Shown piece after piece: positions 1 to 7,173 of a stretch of DNA of 7,173 nt (positions are counted from its first letter, which is position 1; the number at the start of each line of letters is the position of its first letter). The stretch is from positions 1-7,173 of the forward strand of contig SKYX01000119.1 in assembly GCA_007127655.1 (NCBI GenBank), written 5' to 3'. Source of the DNA: Desulfonatronum sp. (GTDB lineage: Bacteria; Desulfobacterota; Desulfovibrionia; Desulfovibrionales; Desulfonatronaceae). The translations under genes and the position numbers were made by a program. The notes under the pieces are model-generated. The model was given only the letters and a program-made list of their open reading frames with translations, did no database searches and was not told where the DNA came from.

Positions 1-95
1 GCATGTCTCGATACGTCGTCCGTGATCAAGGCGGCGGACTCCGGCTCGCATCCTTACTGAAACAGCAGCCTTCCGTGAGCGTTCCCATTCCATGA
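1..95 (+). other. Unidentified left-edge sequence: possible C-terminal tail of an upstream gene
   Basis: Two + strand frames are open from the left edge. One stops at TGA 58-60, leaving a 31-base leader before aroQ. The other stays open to TGA 93-95 and overlaps the aroQ ATG as ATGA, the arrangement expected of a translationally coupled upstream gene. That second frame would give a tail ending in S-V-S-V-P-I-P. Neither tail matches a family I recognise, and third-position composition does not decide between them. A divergent minus-strand gene starting at the CAT at 2-4 cannot be excluded. No clear sigma-70 promoter is visible here. Confidence 0.3.
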
Positions 96-562
96 CCTGT
101 CGCATTCTCGTCCTCAACGGCCCCAATCTCGGCCATCTCGGCCAGCGTCAGCCGGACATCTACGGCACCCAGGGCATGCGCGATCTGCCGGACTTGTTGG
201 AAACCTTGATGGGCCGGGCCGTGGACGAGGTGGAGCTGCTTTTTTTTCAGGCCAACGGTGAAGGCCGGATTATCGATCGCCTGGAGCAGGCTCGTAGCGA
301 GGATGTTTACGGCGTGGCTCTGAACGCCGGGGCCTACACGCATACCAGCCTGGCCCTGGCCGACTGTCTGGCCTGGATCGACCTGCCCTGCGTGGAAGTG
401 CATCTGAGCAACATTCTGGCCCGGGCCGAGTCCATCCGGCACGCCAGCCTGATCGCCCCGCACTGCATTGGCGTGATTTCCGGTTTCGGCCTGCTCAGCT
501 ACGCCCTGGCCGTGCAGACGCTTTGGCTGCGGTGGTCCACATCCATCGCCGAACAAAGATAA
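92..562 (+). CDS. aroQ: Type II 3-dehydroquinate dehydratase
   Basis: This cytoplasmic enzyme converts 3-dehydroquinate to 3-dehydroshikimate, the third step of the shikimate pathway to chorismate and aromatic amino acids. The 156-residue product has the usual length for the dodecameric type II family. Visible motifs are [18 protein letters not shown] at residues 8-25, containing the active-site arginine R19 and tyrosine Y24; N-A-G-A-Y-T-H-T-S at 78-86 with N78 and H84; E-V-H-L-S-N at 102-107 with H104; R111; and G-V-I-S-G-F-G at 127-133. These match the Arg/Tyr/Asn/His/His set known for the family. Two positions differ from the common consensus: G14-H15 where N-L/M is usual, and G56 in N-G-E-G where histidine is common. 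The start is set by the motif position. No strong ribosome binding site precedes it, so coupling to an upstream gene is possible. efp follows after 29 bases. Confidence 0.95.
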   Translation: MTCRILVLNGPNLGHLGQRQPDIYGTQGMRDLPDLLETLMGRAVDEVELLFFQANGEGRIIDRLEQARSEDVYGVALNAGAYTHTSLALADCLAWIDLPCVEVHLSNILARAESIRHASLIAPHCIGVISGFGLLSYALAVQTLWLRWSTSIAEQR

Positions 563-563
563 T
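536..563 (+). promoter_or_regulatory. Candidate sigma-70 promoter for efp
   Basis: TCCACA (536-541, four of six matches to the -35 consensus) is separated by 16 bases from GATAAT (558-563, five of six matches to the -10 consensus). It lies over the 3' end of aroQ and would give a leader of roughly 20 bases before efp. An internal promoter would make sense because EF-P is usually needed in larger amounts than a shikimate enzyme. The -10 box includes the aroQ stop TAA, so part of the match is forced by coding, and chance is a real alternative. Confidence 0.27.
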
Positions 564-591
564 CTTCAACCTCATTCATGGGACCTCTGCC

Positions 592-1149
592 ATGCCTTCG
601 ACGACCGACTTCAAACGCGGACTGAAAATTGAAATCGACGATACGCCCTTCGAGATTGTGGAATTCCAGCACGTCAAGCCCGGCAAGGGCGGTGCGTTCG
701 TGCGCACCAAGCTGCGCAACATTCTCACTGGCCGTATCCTGGATCAAACCTACCGCTCCGGGGAAAAATTCGCCAAGCCGGATCTGGAATCCCGGGAAAT
801 GCAGTTTTTGTATCATGACGGCACGGGCTATGTGTTCATGGACATGACCACCTACGAGCAGCTCAGCGTGACCGAGGAGCAGGCCGGGGAAAAGGGCCGC
901 TATCTGGTGGACGGCCAGCAGGTCAAGGTGCTGCTGTATCGCGGCCAAGCCATCGATATGGACATGCCGGCCTCCGTGGTCCTGGAAGTGACCGAAACCG
1001 ATCCCGGCCTCAAAGGCGACACGGTCAGCGGCTCCACCAAGCCGGCTGTTGTCCAGACCGGTTTGACGGTCAACGTCCCGCTGTTCATCAACCAGGGCGA
1101 CAAGATCAAGGTCGATACCCGCTCCGGGACCTACATCAGCCGCGATTAG
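592..1149 (+). CDS. efp: Translation elongation factor P
   Basis: EF-P binds ribosomes stalled between the P and E sites and stimulates peptide-bond formation at consecutive prolines. The 185-residue product has the exact family length: an N-terminal KOW-like barrel at about 1-62, then two OB domains at about 65-127 and 129-185. The tip loop V-K-P-G-K-G-G-A-F (28-36) carries K32, which aligns with the modified Lys34 of E. coli EF-P. The C-terminal region [11 protein letters not shown] (about 143-153) and the closing [10 protein letters not shown] are classic. The frame is open further upstream to an ATG at 523, but that extension overlaps aroQ. The ATG at 592 has GGGA eight bases before it and begins at the family's normal start. 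Loop lysine means EpmA-type or other lysine chemistry is possible; no modification gene lies in the window. Confidence 0.96.
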   Translation: MPSTTDFKRGLKIEIDDTPFEIVEFQHVKPGKGGAFVRTKLRNILTGRILDQTYRSGEKFAKPDLESREMQFLYHDGTGYVFMDMTTYEQLSVTEEQAGEKGRYLVDGQQVKVLLYRGQAIDMDMPASVVLEVTETDPGLKGDTVSGSTKPAVVQTGLTVNVPLFINQGDKIKVDTRSGTYISRD

Positions 1150-1181
1150 CAACCACCTTTTTTGGGTTCCACCGAGACTTC

Positions 1182-3389
1182 ATGAGTTCTGCCTCCGTGT
1201 CCACCGACACCCCCCGGGATAATGAAACGCGACTGCTCCGGGAAATTTGCGCCCTGACCCTGCTGTTCGCCGCCGCCTTTCTCCTCCTCAGCCTGTTCAG
1301 CTATCATCCCCAGGATCCGTCCTTCAACCAACAGGCCACAAGCACCCAGTCCATTCATAACCAGGCCGGGATCGTCGGGGCCTATGTGGCCGGACTGTTC
1401 GTGGATCTGTTCGGATTGATGGCGTTCGTGTTCCCGGCGGTCCTGGTTTGGCTGGGACTGGCCTGTGTCTGGCGCGTGTTCCGGGTCCCCTGGTGGCGCT
1501 GGATCGGTTTGCTGCTGCTGTGTTTCGCCTTGCTGGCGGCGGCCAGTCATCCCTGGATTCAGGAGCGGATCGTCGTGTCGGGAATTCAAGGTGGCGGTTA
1601 CTTCGGAGACCAACTCCACGCTTTGAGCATGGTTTTGTTTCATGAGCGCGGAGCCTTGCTGTTGTGGCTGTTCCTGGTCTTTCTGGCCTCGCAACTGCTG
1701 TTCGGCGTCTACTGGACCACCTGGGGGACCGCCCTGGCCGAATGGGTCACGCGTCCTCCCCGCCCGCGTCCGGCCAAGAGCAAGAGCAAAAACGGAAAGC
1801 AGAAGAACAACGGGATGCCGCCCTCTCTGCTGGAAGAATTTCAGGTTCCAGGGTCAAAAAAAACGGCCGCCAAGCCGAAGGTCGTTAAAAAGGAGCGGGA
1901 TGCGCTGTCCTCGGTGACAGACATGTTGGATTTTGCTTTGGGTGAAAAAAGGGAGCCGATGTTTCCGGGGTTCGATCTGCTGGCCGTCCCGGACCGCAAG
2001 CAGCCGCGCACCTCACCGCAGCGCCTGCAGGAGATGGCCAAATCCCTGGTGGCCTGTCTGGCGGACTTCGGAGTTCAGGGCGAAGTCCAGAACATCCAGC
2101 CCGGCCCGGTGATTACCATGTTTGAATACAAGCCTGCACCGGGGGTGAAGATCAGCCGAATCGCCGGTCTGAGTGACGATTTGTCCCTGGGGCTGAAGGC
2201 TGCCTCGGTGCGTGTAGTGGCCCCGTTGCAGGGCAAGGACACCGTGGGCGTGGAGATTCCCAACGAACACCGCCAGTCGGTTTGGTTGCGGGATATCCTG
2301 GAGTCCGAGGCCTTTCAGAAATCCAAGTCTAAACTGACCATCGCCATCGGCAAGGACATCGAAGGCCTGCCCATGGTCGCGGATCTGGCCCGAATGCCGC
2401 ACCTGCTGGTGGCCGGGGCCACCGGGGCCGGAAAAAGTGTGGGCCTGAACTCGATGATCGTGAGCATTCTGTTCAAGGCCCGGCCGGACGAGGTCAAGTT
2501 CCTGCTGGTGGACCCCAAACGGATCGAGTTGGCCGTGTACGCGGATCTGCCCCACCTGGTGCATCCCGTGGTCACGGACATGTCCCTGGCCAAGAGCGCC
2601 CTGGACTGGGCCATGGCCGAGATGGACGCCCGTTATGAGGCCATGGCCGCGTTGGGCGTGCGGCATATCTCGTCGTACCAGCAAAAGCTCGCAGGACTGC
2701 CGCCGGAAGAGGCCGAGCAGCATCGGACCATGCCGTATCTGGTGATTATTATCGACGAGTTGGCGGATTTGATGCTCACCGCGGGCAAGGATGTCGAGGT
2801 GAGCATTGTGCGGTTGGCGCAGTTGGCTCGGGCCGCGGGCATTCATATGATCCTGGCCACGCAGCGGCCTTCAGTAGACGTGGTCACCGGGTTGATCAAG
2901 GCCAACTTTCCCTGCCGGATCAGCTTCCAGGTCACCTCCAAGCACGACTCCCGGACAATTCTGGATTCCGTGGGCGCGGAACACCTGTTGGGCCAGGGCG
3001 ACATGCTCTTCAAACCCAGTGCCGGGAAATTGCAGCGGATGCACGGAGCCTTCGTGGGCGACGATGAAATCGCCGCGGTGGTCAAGGCTTGGCATGAACA
3101 GCAACCGCCTAGCTTTGAGCTGGATTTCAACGAGTGGGCCAAGGAAGAGGTCAGCGGCAGCAACGGCCCAGGCCCCGAGGGCTCGGACGTGGTGGATGAT
3201 CCCATCTACAGCCAGGCCGTGGAATTCGTCCTGGAACAGGGTCGGGCTTCCATCTCCCTGCTCCAGCGCCGCTTTCGGATCGGCTTCAATCGCTCGGCCC
3301 GGTTCATCGAACAAATGGAAAAGGACGGCCTGTTGGGCTCCCAGGAGGGCAGCAAGCCCCGGGCCGTGATCAAGTCGAAGAAGGGGTAG
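1182..3389 (+). CDS. ftsK: DNA translocase FtsK/SpoIIIE
   Basis: FtsK is a septal membrane-anchored motor that pumps chromosomal DNA across the closing division plane and supports dimer resolution at dif by XerC/XerD. The 735-residue protein shows four hydrophobic segments (about 20-41, 64-98, 106-121 and 157-177), then a short basic Lys/Pro-rich linker (about 190-260). The alpha/beta motor follows, with Walker A GATGAGKS at 412-419 and Walker B Y-L-V-I-I-I-D-E-L-A-D-L at 519-530. The motif L-A-T-Q-R-P-S at 558-564 and G-Q-G-D-M-L-F at 604-610 are typical. A winged-helix gamma domain (about 672-725) includes G-R-A-S-I-S-L-L-Q-R-R-F, the module that reads KOPS and contacts XerD. The linker is far shorter than the proline/glutamine-rich one of E. 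coli FtsK, as in many other bacteria. It starts 32 bases after efp with only a weak GAG as ribosome site. Confidence 0.96.
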   Translation: MSSASVSTDTPRDNETRLLREICALTLLFAAAFLLLSLFSYHPQDPSFNQQATSTQSIHNQAGIVGAYVAGLFVDLFGLMAFVFPAVLVWLGLACVWRVFRVPWWRWIGLLLLCFALLAAASHPWIQERIVVSGIQGGGYFGDQLHALSMVLFHERGALLLWLFLVFLASQLLFGVYWTTWGTALAEWVTRPPRPRPAKSKSKNGKQKNNGMPPSLLEEFQVPGSKKTAAKPKVVKKERDALSSVTDMLDFALGEKREPMFPGFDLLAVPDRKQPRTSPQRLQEMAKSLVACLADFGVQGEVQNIQPGPVITMFEYKPAPGVKISRIAGLSDDLSLGLKAASVRVVAPLQGKDTVGVEIPNEHRQSVWLRDILESEAFQKSKSKLTIAIGKDIEGLPMVADLARMPHLLVAGATGAGKSVGLNSMIVSILFKARPDEVKFLLVDPKRIELAVYADLPHLVHPVVTDMSLAKSALDWAMAEMDARYEAMAALGVRHISSYQQKLAGLPPEEAEQHRTMPYLVIIIDELADLMLTAGKDVEVSIVRLAQLARAAGIHMILATQRPSVDVVTGLIKANFPCRISFQVTSKHDSRTILDSVGAEHLLGQGDMLFKPSAGKLQRMHGAFVGDDEIAAVVKAWHEQQPPSFELDFNEWAKEEVSGSNGPGPEGSDVVDDPIYSQAVEFVLEQGRASISLLQRRFRIGFNRSARFIEQMEKDGLLGSQEGSKPRAVIKSKKG

Positions 3390-3396
3390 AGAGAAA

Positions 3397-3666
3397 ATGC
3401 CGGTTATATCGATGTTTTATGGGATCATTGTCTCAATGTACTTTTTTGATGATCAGCAGCACAAGCTTCCTCATATCCATGTCCGATACCATGATCAGGA
3501 AGCGGTCTTCTCCATTCCTGATGGCGAAATCCTTTCTGGTTCCCTGAAAAGCAGCAAAGCCCGATTGGTTCAGGCTTGGATCGTCATCCACAAAGATGCT
3601 TTGATGGCGAATTGGGAACTGGCGGCGAATGGTCAGGCAATATTCCAAATTGATCCGCTGAAGTGA
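3397..3666 (+). CDS. DUF4160 family protein
   Basis: The 89-residue product begins M-P-V-I-S-M-F-Y-G-I-I-V-S-M-Y and continues with H-K-L-P-H-I-H-V-R-Y, D-G-E-I-L-S-G-S-L and A-N-W-E-L-A. This is the layout of DUF4160: a hydrophobic N-terminal strand ending in M-Y, a P-H-(I/F)-H motif (here P25, H26, H28), then a G-x-L segment and a C-terminal N-W-x-x-A. The paired histidines could bind metal or be catalytic, but that is inference and the family's biochemical role is unknown to me. It starts seven bases after the ftsK stop, with AAGGGG at 3381-3386 and an AGAGAGA run as ribosome-binding candidates. Its partner is the DUF2442 gene immediately downstream, a pairing seen repeatedly in bacterial genomes. 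Codon use is more AT-rich than in ftsK and hslV, suggesting acquisition. A cytoplasmic soluble protein is expected; no signal peptide is seen. Confidence 0.85.
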   Translation: MPVISMFYGIIVSMYFFDDQQHKLPHIHVRYHDQEAVFSIPDGEILSGSLKSSKARLVQAWIVIHKDALMANWELAANGQAIFQIDPLK

Positions 3667-3671
3667 GGTGA
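3664..3671 (+). promoter_or_regulatory. Ribosome binding site of the DUF2442 gene, overlapping the DUF4160 stop
   Basis: TGAGGTGA contains both the TGA stop of the DUF4160 gene (3664-3666) and a strong GAGGTG Shine-Dalgarno (3665-3670) five bases before ATG 3676. Ribosomes terminating on the first gene sit on the second gene's initiation site, which implies coupled synthesis of the two products. Confidence 0.7.
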
Positions 3672-3675
3672 CGTC

Positions 3676-3927
3676 ATGAATCCGAGAGTCAAAGAAGTTA
3701 CCCCGGTAGATAATTATACGATATTTATCACGTTTGACAACGGAGAGCAGCGTCTTTTCGACGTCAAGCCCTACCTGGATAAAGGCATTTTCTATCAACT
3801 GAGGGATATCGACGCATTTAAAACGGTCAAACCGTTTATGGGCAGCATCCAATGGGGTGGTGGACAGGATTTTTGTCCCGATACCCTCTATTCATGCAGT
3901 GTGCCCGTAACAACAAGGGATACATGA
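3676..3927 (+). CDS. DUF2442 family protein
   Basis: The 83-residue product follows the DUF2442 pattern: an opening [20 protein letters not shown] strand pair, then [17 protein letters not shown], then [15 protein letters not shown] near the C-terminus (about residues 58-72). The terminal W-x-x-G-x-D-x-C-P-D-T-L-Y motif is the family hallmark. The function is not established; small DUF2442 proteins often sit beside DUF4160 genes, and an antitoxin-like or accessory role is only a guess. No DNA-binding helix-turn-helix is obvious in this short form. Its final codons contain the hslV ribosome binding site and its TGA stop (3925-3927) lies between two candidate hslV ATGs. This intimacy makes it part of the hslV translation unit. 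Lower GC than hslV suggests a different origin. Confidence 0.85.
   Translation: MNPRVKEVTPVDNYTIFITFDNGEQRLFDVKPYLDKGIFYQLRDIDAFKTVKPFMGSIQWGGGQDFCPDTLYSCSVPVTTRDT
3915..3920 (+). promoter_or_regulatory. Ribosome binding site of hslV inside the DUF2442 gene
   Basis: AAGGGA lies three bases before ATG 3924 and six bases before ATG 3927. The six-base spacing favours the second ATG as the hslV start. It is embedded in the last DUF2442 codons, so translation of that gene passes directly over it. Confidence 0.6.
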
Positions 3928-4493
3928 TGCAGTTACACGGAACGACCATTCTCGCCGTGCGGGACGCGGGCGGGGTGGCCATGGCCGGAGACGGGCAGGT
4001 GACTATGGGCCAGAGCGTGGCCCTGAAGCACAAGGCCCGCAAGGTTCGGAAGATTTACAAGGATCGGGTGATAGTCGGCTTTGCCGGGGCCACGGCGGAC
4101 GCCATGACGCTGTTCGAGCGCTTTGAGGCCAAGCTGGAGGAATACGGCGGCAACCTGGTCCGGGCCAGTGTGGAAATGGCCAAGGAATGGAGGCTGGACA
4201 AGTATTTGCGGCGGCTGGAGGCCATGTTGCTGGTGGCCGACGATACGTCCATCCTGCTGCTCAGCGGCACTGGGGACGTGATCGAGCCGGACGACGGGGT
4301 GGCGGCCATTGGCTCAGGCGGGAGTTACGCCCTGGCCGCGGCTCGGGCTCTGGCCCGGAACACCTCCCTGGACTGCGAGGACATTGTGCGCAAGTCCATG
4401 ACCATTACCGCGGAAATCTGCGTGTTCACCAACGACCAATTGAGCCTGGAATCCTTGCGCAAGGACGAGACGAAAAAGGAGACGACCACCTGA
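3927..4493 (+). CDS. hslV: ATP-dependent protease HslVU, peptidase subunit HslV
   Basis: HslV (ClpQ/CodW) forms a double-hexamer N-terminal-threonine peptidase chamber fed by the unfoldase HslU. The product is 188 residues with M-Q-L-H-G before the catalytic T6-T7 of GTTILAVR. Counting T6 as mature residue 1, the known active-site D17 falls on D22 in A-G-D-G-Q-V-T, and an R-K-V-R-K segment follows. G-F-A-G-A-T-A-D-A and A-I-G-S-G-G-S-Y-A are family motifs. The loop [15 protein letters not shown] resembles Bacillus CodW rather than E. coli, with one extra residue. The tandem ATG gives two starts; 3927 has better Shine-Dalgarno spacing, while 3924 would add one methionine. An in-frame ATG at 3852 is rejected because it would read through the DUF2442 gene. 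No CIRCE element or sigma-32 promoter was seen upstream. hslU overlaps by one base. Confidence 0.95.
   Translation: MQLHGTTILAVRDAGGVAMAGDGQVTMGQSVALKHKARKVRKIYKDRVIVGFAGATADAMTLFERFEAKLEEYGGNLVRASVEMAKEWRLDKYLRRLEAMLLVADDTSILLLSGTGDVIEPDDGVAAIGSGGSYALAAARALARNTSLDCEDIVRKSMTITAEICVFTNDQLSLESLRKDETKKETTT
4477..4481 (+). promoter_or_regulatory. Ribosome binding site of hslU inside hslV
   Basis: AGGAG-type sequence within A-rich hslV codons lies about 11 bases before the hslU ATG at 4493. Together with the TGATG stop/start overlap at 4491-4495 it supports coupled production of the two protease subunits. Confidence 0.6.
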
Positions 4494-5863
4494 TGAGCTA
4501 TTTGACCCCCCGTGAAATCGTATCGGAGCTGGACCGCTACATCATCGGCCAGAAGGACGCCAAACGGATGGTGGCCATCGCCCTGCGCAACCGTTGGCGC
4601 AGGCAGCAGTTGACCCCGGAACTGCGGGACGAAATCGCGCCCAAGAATATCATCATGATCGGCCCCACCGGTGTGGGCAAGACGGAAATCGCTCGGCGGC
4701 TGGCCAAGCTGGCCAGTGCGCCGTTCATCAAGGTGGAAGCGACGAAGTACACGGAAGTCGGGTATGTGGGCCGGGACGTGGAGTCCATGATTCGGGATCT
4801 GATGGAGATCGGCGTGACCATGCTGCGCAAGGAGGAAACCGAGCGGGTTCGGCTCAAGGCCGAGAAGCTGGCTGAAGAACGCCTGCTGGACTTGCTCCTG
4901 CCGGCCAAGAAGCCTCCACAGCAGGCATCACCCACCATCCCCCCGACCAATGGGCAAGTCCTGGAAATCGAGAGTGATGCCAAACAGGATTCGACCCGGG
5001 ATAAACTGCGCAAGCTGTGGCGGGACGGCAAACTGGACGAGCGGCTGGTGGAATTGGAGGTTAAGGCCACCTCGCCCCAAGTGGAAATTATGGCCATGCC
5101 TGGCCTGGAGGACATGGAAATGCAGTTTCGAGACATGTTCAGCCGGGTTTTTCCCCAGCGCCGTAAGCAGCGCCGTGTCAAGGTCAAGGACGCCTATGAA
5201 CTGCTGATCCAGGAAGAGAGCGACAAGCTCATTGATATGGACAAGGTCATGGAAGCGGCTCGGGAGCGGGTCGAGCAGGGCGGGATCGTCTTTCTGGACG
5301 AGATCGACAAGGTCTGCAGCAGCCGCGAAGCGTCCAAGGCCGACGTATCCCGTGAAGGCGTGCAGCGGGACCTGCTGCCGGTGGTGGAGGGCAGTTCCGT
5401 GAACACCAAGTACGGGATGGTGCGCACGGACCACATCCTGTTCATCGCCGCCGGAGCCTTCCATATGTCCAAGCCCTCGGACCTGATTCCGGAATTGCAG
5501 GGCCGCTTTCCGTTGCGCGTGGAACTGTCCGCGCTGACCAAGGAAGACTTCCTGCGCATCCTGACCGAACCGGAAAACGCCCTGACCAAGCAGTACATGG
5601 CCCTGCTGGGCACCGAAGGCGTGACTCTGGAATTCGCCCCGGACTCCCTGGAGGAGGTCGCGGACTTCGCCCAGAAGATCAACGACGACACGGAGAACAT
5701 CGGCGCACGCAGGTTGTACACCATACTGGAAAAAATCCTCTCCGACCTCTCCTTTGAGGCCTCTGAGCGCTCCGGAGACAAGGTGGTCGTGGACGGTGCC
5801 TATGTCCAGGACAAGCTTCAGGATATTCAGCAGCGGCGGGATTTGTCGCGGTATATCTTGTAG
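4493..5863 (+). CDS. hslU: ATP-dependent protease HslVU, ATPase subunit HslU
   Basis: HslU (ClpY) is the hexameric AAA+ unfoldase that threads substrates into HslV. The 456-residue product opens with [17 protein letters not shown]. Walker A GPTGVGKT is at 57-64 and the substrate-gripping pore loop G-Y-V-G at 90-93. The variable I domain spans about 110-240 and includes a Pro/Gln-rich stretch near 139-152. Walker B I-V-F-L-D-E is at 265-270, the arginine-finger region G-R-F at 337-339 and sensor-2 G-A-R-R at 404-407. The C-terminal L-S-R-Y-I-L is the conserved tail that inserts into HslV pockets, so the protein is intact and a true HslV partner. The frame is open upstream to an ATG at 4187, but that extension lies over hslV and has no family similarity. 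The start at 4493 overlaps the hslV stop by one base. Confidence 0.97.
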   Translation: MSYLTPREIVSELDRYIIGQKDAKRMVAIALRNRWRRQQLTPELRDEIAPKNIIMIGPTGVGKTEIARRLAKLASAPFIKVEATKYTEVGYVGRDVESMIRDLMEIGVTMLRKEETERVRLKAEKLAEERLLDLLLPAKKPPQQASPTIPPTNGQVLEIESDAKQDSTRDKLRKLWRDGKLDERLVELEVKATSPQVEIMAMPGLEDMEMQFRDMFSRVFPQRRKQRRVKVKDAYELLIQEESDKLIDMDKVMEAARERVEQGGIVFLDEIDKVCSSREASKADVSREGVQRDLLPVVEGSSVNTKYGMVRTDHILFIAAGAFHMSKPSDLIPELQGRFPLRVELSALTKEDFLRILTEPENALTKQYMALLGTEGVTLEFAPDSLEEVADFAQKINDDTENIGARRLYTILEKILSDLSFEASERSGDKVVVDGAYVQDKLQDIQQRRDLSRYIL

Positions 5864-5889
5864 TTTTGCAATAGCTTGGATGGTAAGGC

Positions 5890-6225
5890 ATGATGCATCG
5901 TGATGGCGACATCAACATCCTGCATATCCACGAGGCTCTACGCAATGCGCGTGTCAAAATAACTGACCATGCGGATGAAGAAGCCCATAATGATCGACTT
6001 ACTCTCGATGAAGTGCTTGTTTCTGTTCTTTACGGAGAAATAATTGAAACATACCCTTTGGATCGGCCTTATCCGAGTTGTCTGATATATGGAGTGAATG
6101 CACGTGACGAGCCTATTCATTCCGTATGGGCGTACAATTTCAGTAGCTCGTGGGCTGTACTTATCACCGTTTATCGCCCTGATCCTGCACGGTGGATTGA
6201 CTGGAAATCCAGGAGAAAGCAATGA
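5890..6225 (+). CDS. DUF4258 family protein, probable toxin-like partner of a zinc-finger antitoxin
   Basis: The 111-residue product matches the DUF4258 layout. A helix is followed by I-T-D-H-A-D-E-E-A (H27), D-R-L-T-L-D-E-V (about 35-42), G-E-I-I-E-T-Y-P (49-56), P-S-C-L-I-Y-G (62-68), P-I-H-S-V-W-A (75-81, H77) and V-Y-R-P-D-P-A-R-W (94-102). The conserved histidines and the W-R-R-like basic tail are typical, but no activity is established to my knowledge. Its neighbour is a YgiT/MqsA-type zinc-finger gene overlapping as ATGA, a toxin-antitoxin architecture, so a toxin or nuclease-like role is inferred from context. Two consecutive ATGs occur: 5890 with GGATGG six bases before it, and 5893 with AAGG four bases before it; the choice adds one methionine. 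It begins 26 bases after hslU with no good promoter, so it may be read from the hslU transcript. Confidence 0.82.
   Translation: MMHRDGDINILHIHEALRNARVKITDHADEEAHNDRLTLDEVLVSVLYGEIIETYPLDRPYPSCLIYGVNARDEPIHSVWAYNFSSSWAVLITVYRPDPARWIDWKSRRKQ
6211..6216 (+). promoter_or_regulatory. Ribosome binding site of the zinc-finger gene
   Basis: AGGAGA lies five bases before ATG 6222, within the last codons of the DUF4258 gene. It is one of the best Shine-Dalgarno sequences in the window, consistent with ample production of the downstream (putative antitoxin) protein. Confidence 0.65.
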
Positions 6226-6472
6226 AAGATTTTGATGCGTGTCCAAATTGCGGCGGTGGCATGACGACGAAGTCCGTTGAGAAGCTTTTACGAGGAGATG
6301 TCAATGTCGCCATGGTGACGGTAACTGCCGACGTGTGCGAGCATTGCGGAGAGAGGTTGTATTCCTTGGATACAGTGCGATGTTTCGAACGTATTCGGGA
6401 AAAATTGAAGCGTCACGATATCTCTGAATTTCAGCCAATGGGACGCTCTTTTCTTGTCTCTTGCCCGACTTC

Positions 6473-6500
<28 letters not shown>
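6222..6500 (+). CDS. YgiT/MqsA-type zinc-finger protein, putative antitoxin
   Basis: The 92-residue product has two C-x-x-C pairs, C7/C10 (C-P-N-C-G-G) and C39/C42 (C-E-H-C-G-E-R-L-Y), separated by 28 residues. This is the zinc-binding N-terminal domain of MqsA/YgiT antitoxins. A following helix D-T-V-R-C-F-E-R-I-R-E-K-L is typical. The C-terminal helix-turn-helix of full MqsA, which binds the operator and represses the operon, is absent, so this is a zinc-finger-only form. It overlaps the DUF4258 gene by four bases (ATGA 6222-6225). After F-Q-P-M-G-R-S-F, where I would expect the protein to end within a few residues, it continues with a serine/cysteine-rich tail (S-C-P-T-S-C-S-L-V-S-K-S-I). 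The tail may be read-through into former intergenic sequence. The stop TAA sits inside the -10 box proposed for argB. Confidence 0.82.

Positions 6501-7173
<673 letters not shown>

Larger units (their letters stand above)
3390..3926 (+). other. Lower-GC accessory segment between ftsK and hslV
   Basis: A hand count gives 114 G+C in 240 bases (47.5%) at 3421-3660, against 161 in 240 (67%) over 4021-4140 plus 4261-4380 in the adjacent hslV. The segment carries exactly one two-gene accessory unit and fits between the ftsK stop and the hslV start. I found no transposase, terminal inverted repeat or target duplication, so the mechanism of arrival is not visible. Confidence 0.5.

Noticed and set aside
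523..591. Upstream start for efp at ATG 523
   Set aside because: It would overlap aroQ by 40 bases and add 23 residues not found in EF-P; ATG 592 has a better ribosome site.
499..1152. 217-codon minus-strand open frame across efp
   Set aside because: Shadow of EF-P, whose full family length and motifs are on the + strand.
1150..1181. Possible terminator (T-run CCTTTTTTGGG) between efp and ftsK
   Set aside because: No stable GC-rich hairpin precedes the T-run, so it is not a convincing intrinsic terminator.
2013..2846. 277-codon open frame on the minus strand across ftsK
   Set aside because: Antisense shadow of a GC-rich, clearly conserved FtsK motor domain; the translation is His/Gln/Gly-rich with no recognisable motif.
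3734..3739. Perfect TTGACA inside the DUF2442 gene as a -35 box for hslV
   Set aside because: No acceptable -10 hexamer lies 16-18 bases downstream; the string encodes the conserved F-D-N of DUF2442.
4187..4492. N-terminal extension of hslU into hslV
   Set aside because: The extension is out-of-frame hslV sequence with Gly/Arg-rich composition; HslU homology begins exactly at the ATG at 4493.

Overview
The window is a compact bacterial chromosomal segment with every gene on the + strand. Protein character (AroQ with the Q-R-Q-P-D-I-Y-G type N-terminus, a CodW/Thermotoga-type HslV, HslU next to ArgB) and the GC-rich core genes suggest a sulfate-reducing delta-proteobacterium of the order Desulfovibrionales. 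This placement is a judgement from protein character, not from a search, and I would not name a genus.

Layout. Bases 1-95 hold only the unidentified tail of an upstream gene, or leader. Next come aroQ (type II dehydroquinase, 92-562), efp (elongation factor P, 592-1149) and ftsK (DNA translocase, 1182-3389). A lower-GC pair follows: a DUF4160-family gene (3397-3666) and a DUF2442-family gene (3676-3927). The DUF2442 stop codon is interlocked with the start of hslV (3927-4493), which overlaps hslU (4493-5863) by one base. A second lower-GC pair lies at 5890-6500: a DUF4258-family gene and a YgiT/MqsA-type zinc-finger gene, overlapping as ATGA. The window ends inside argB (N-acetylglutamate kinase, from 6537). 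No gap between genes exceeds about 36 bases, and no RNA gene, CRISPR array, transposase or convincing intrinsic terminator was seen.

How the genes work together. The core genes are housekeeping: shikimate pathway (aroQ), translation rescue at proline stretches (efp), chromosome segregation at division (ftsK), ATP-dependent proteolysis (hslVU) and arginine synthesis (argB). The two small pairs look like accessory modules inserted cleanly into intergenic junctions on either side of hslVU. The DUF4258 plus zinc-finger pair has toxin-antitoxin architecture. The DUF4160 plus DUF2442 pair is a recurrent partnership with no function known to me.

Points that deserve a second look: the two cassettes bracketing hslVU; the zinc-finger-only MqsA-like protein with an odd C-terminal tail; a perfect TATAAT containing that gene's stop codon just before argB; and the dependence of hslV on read-through or coupling from the DUF2442 gene.
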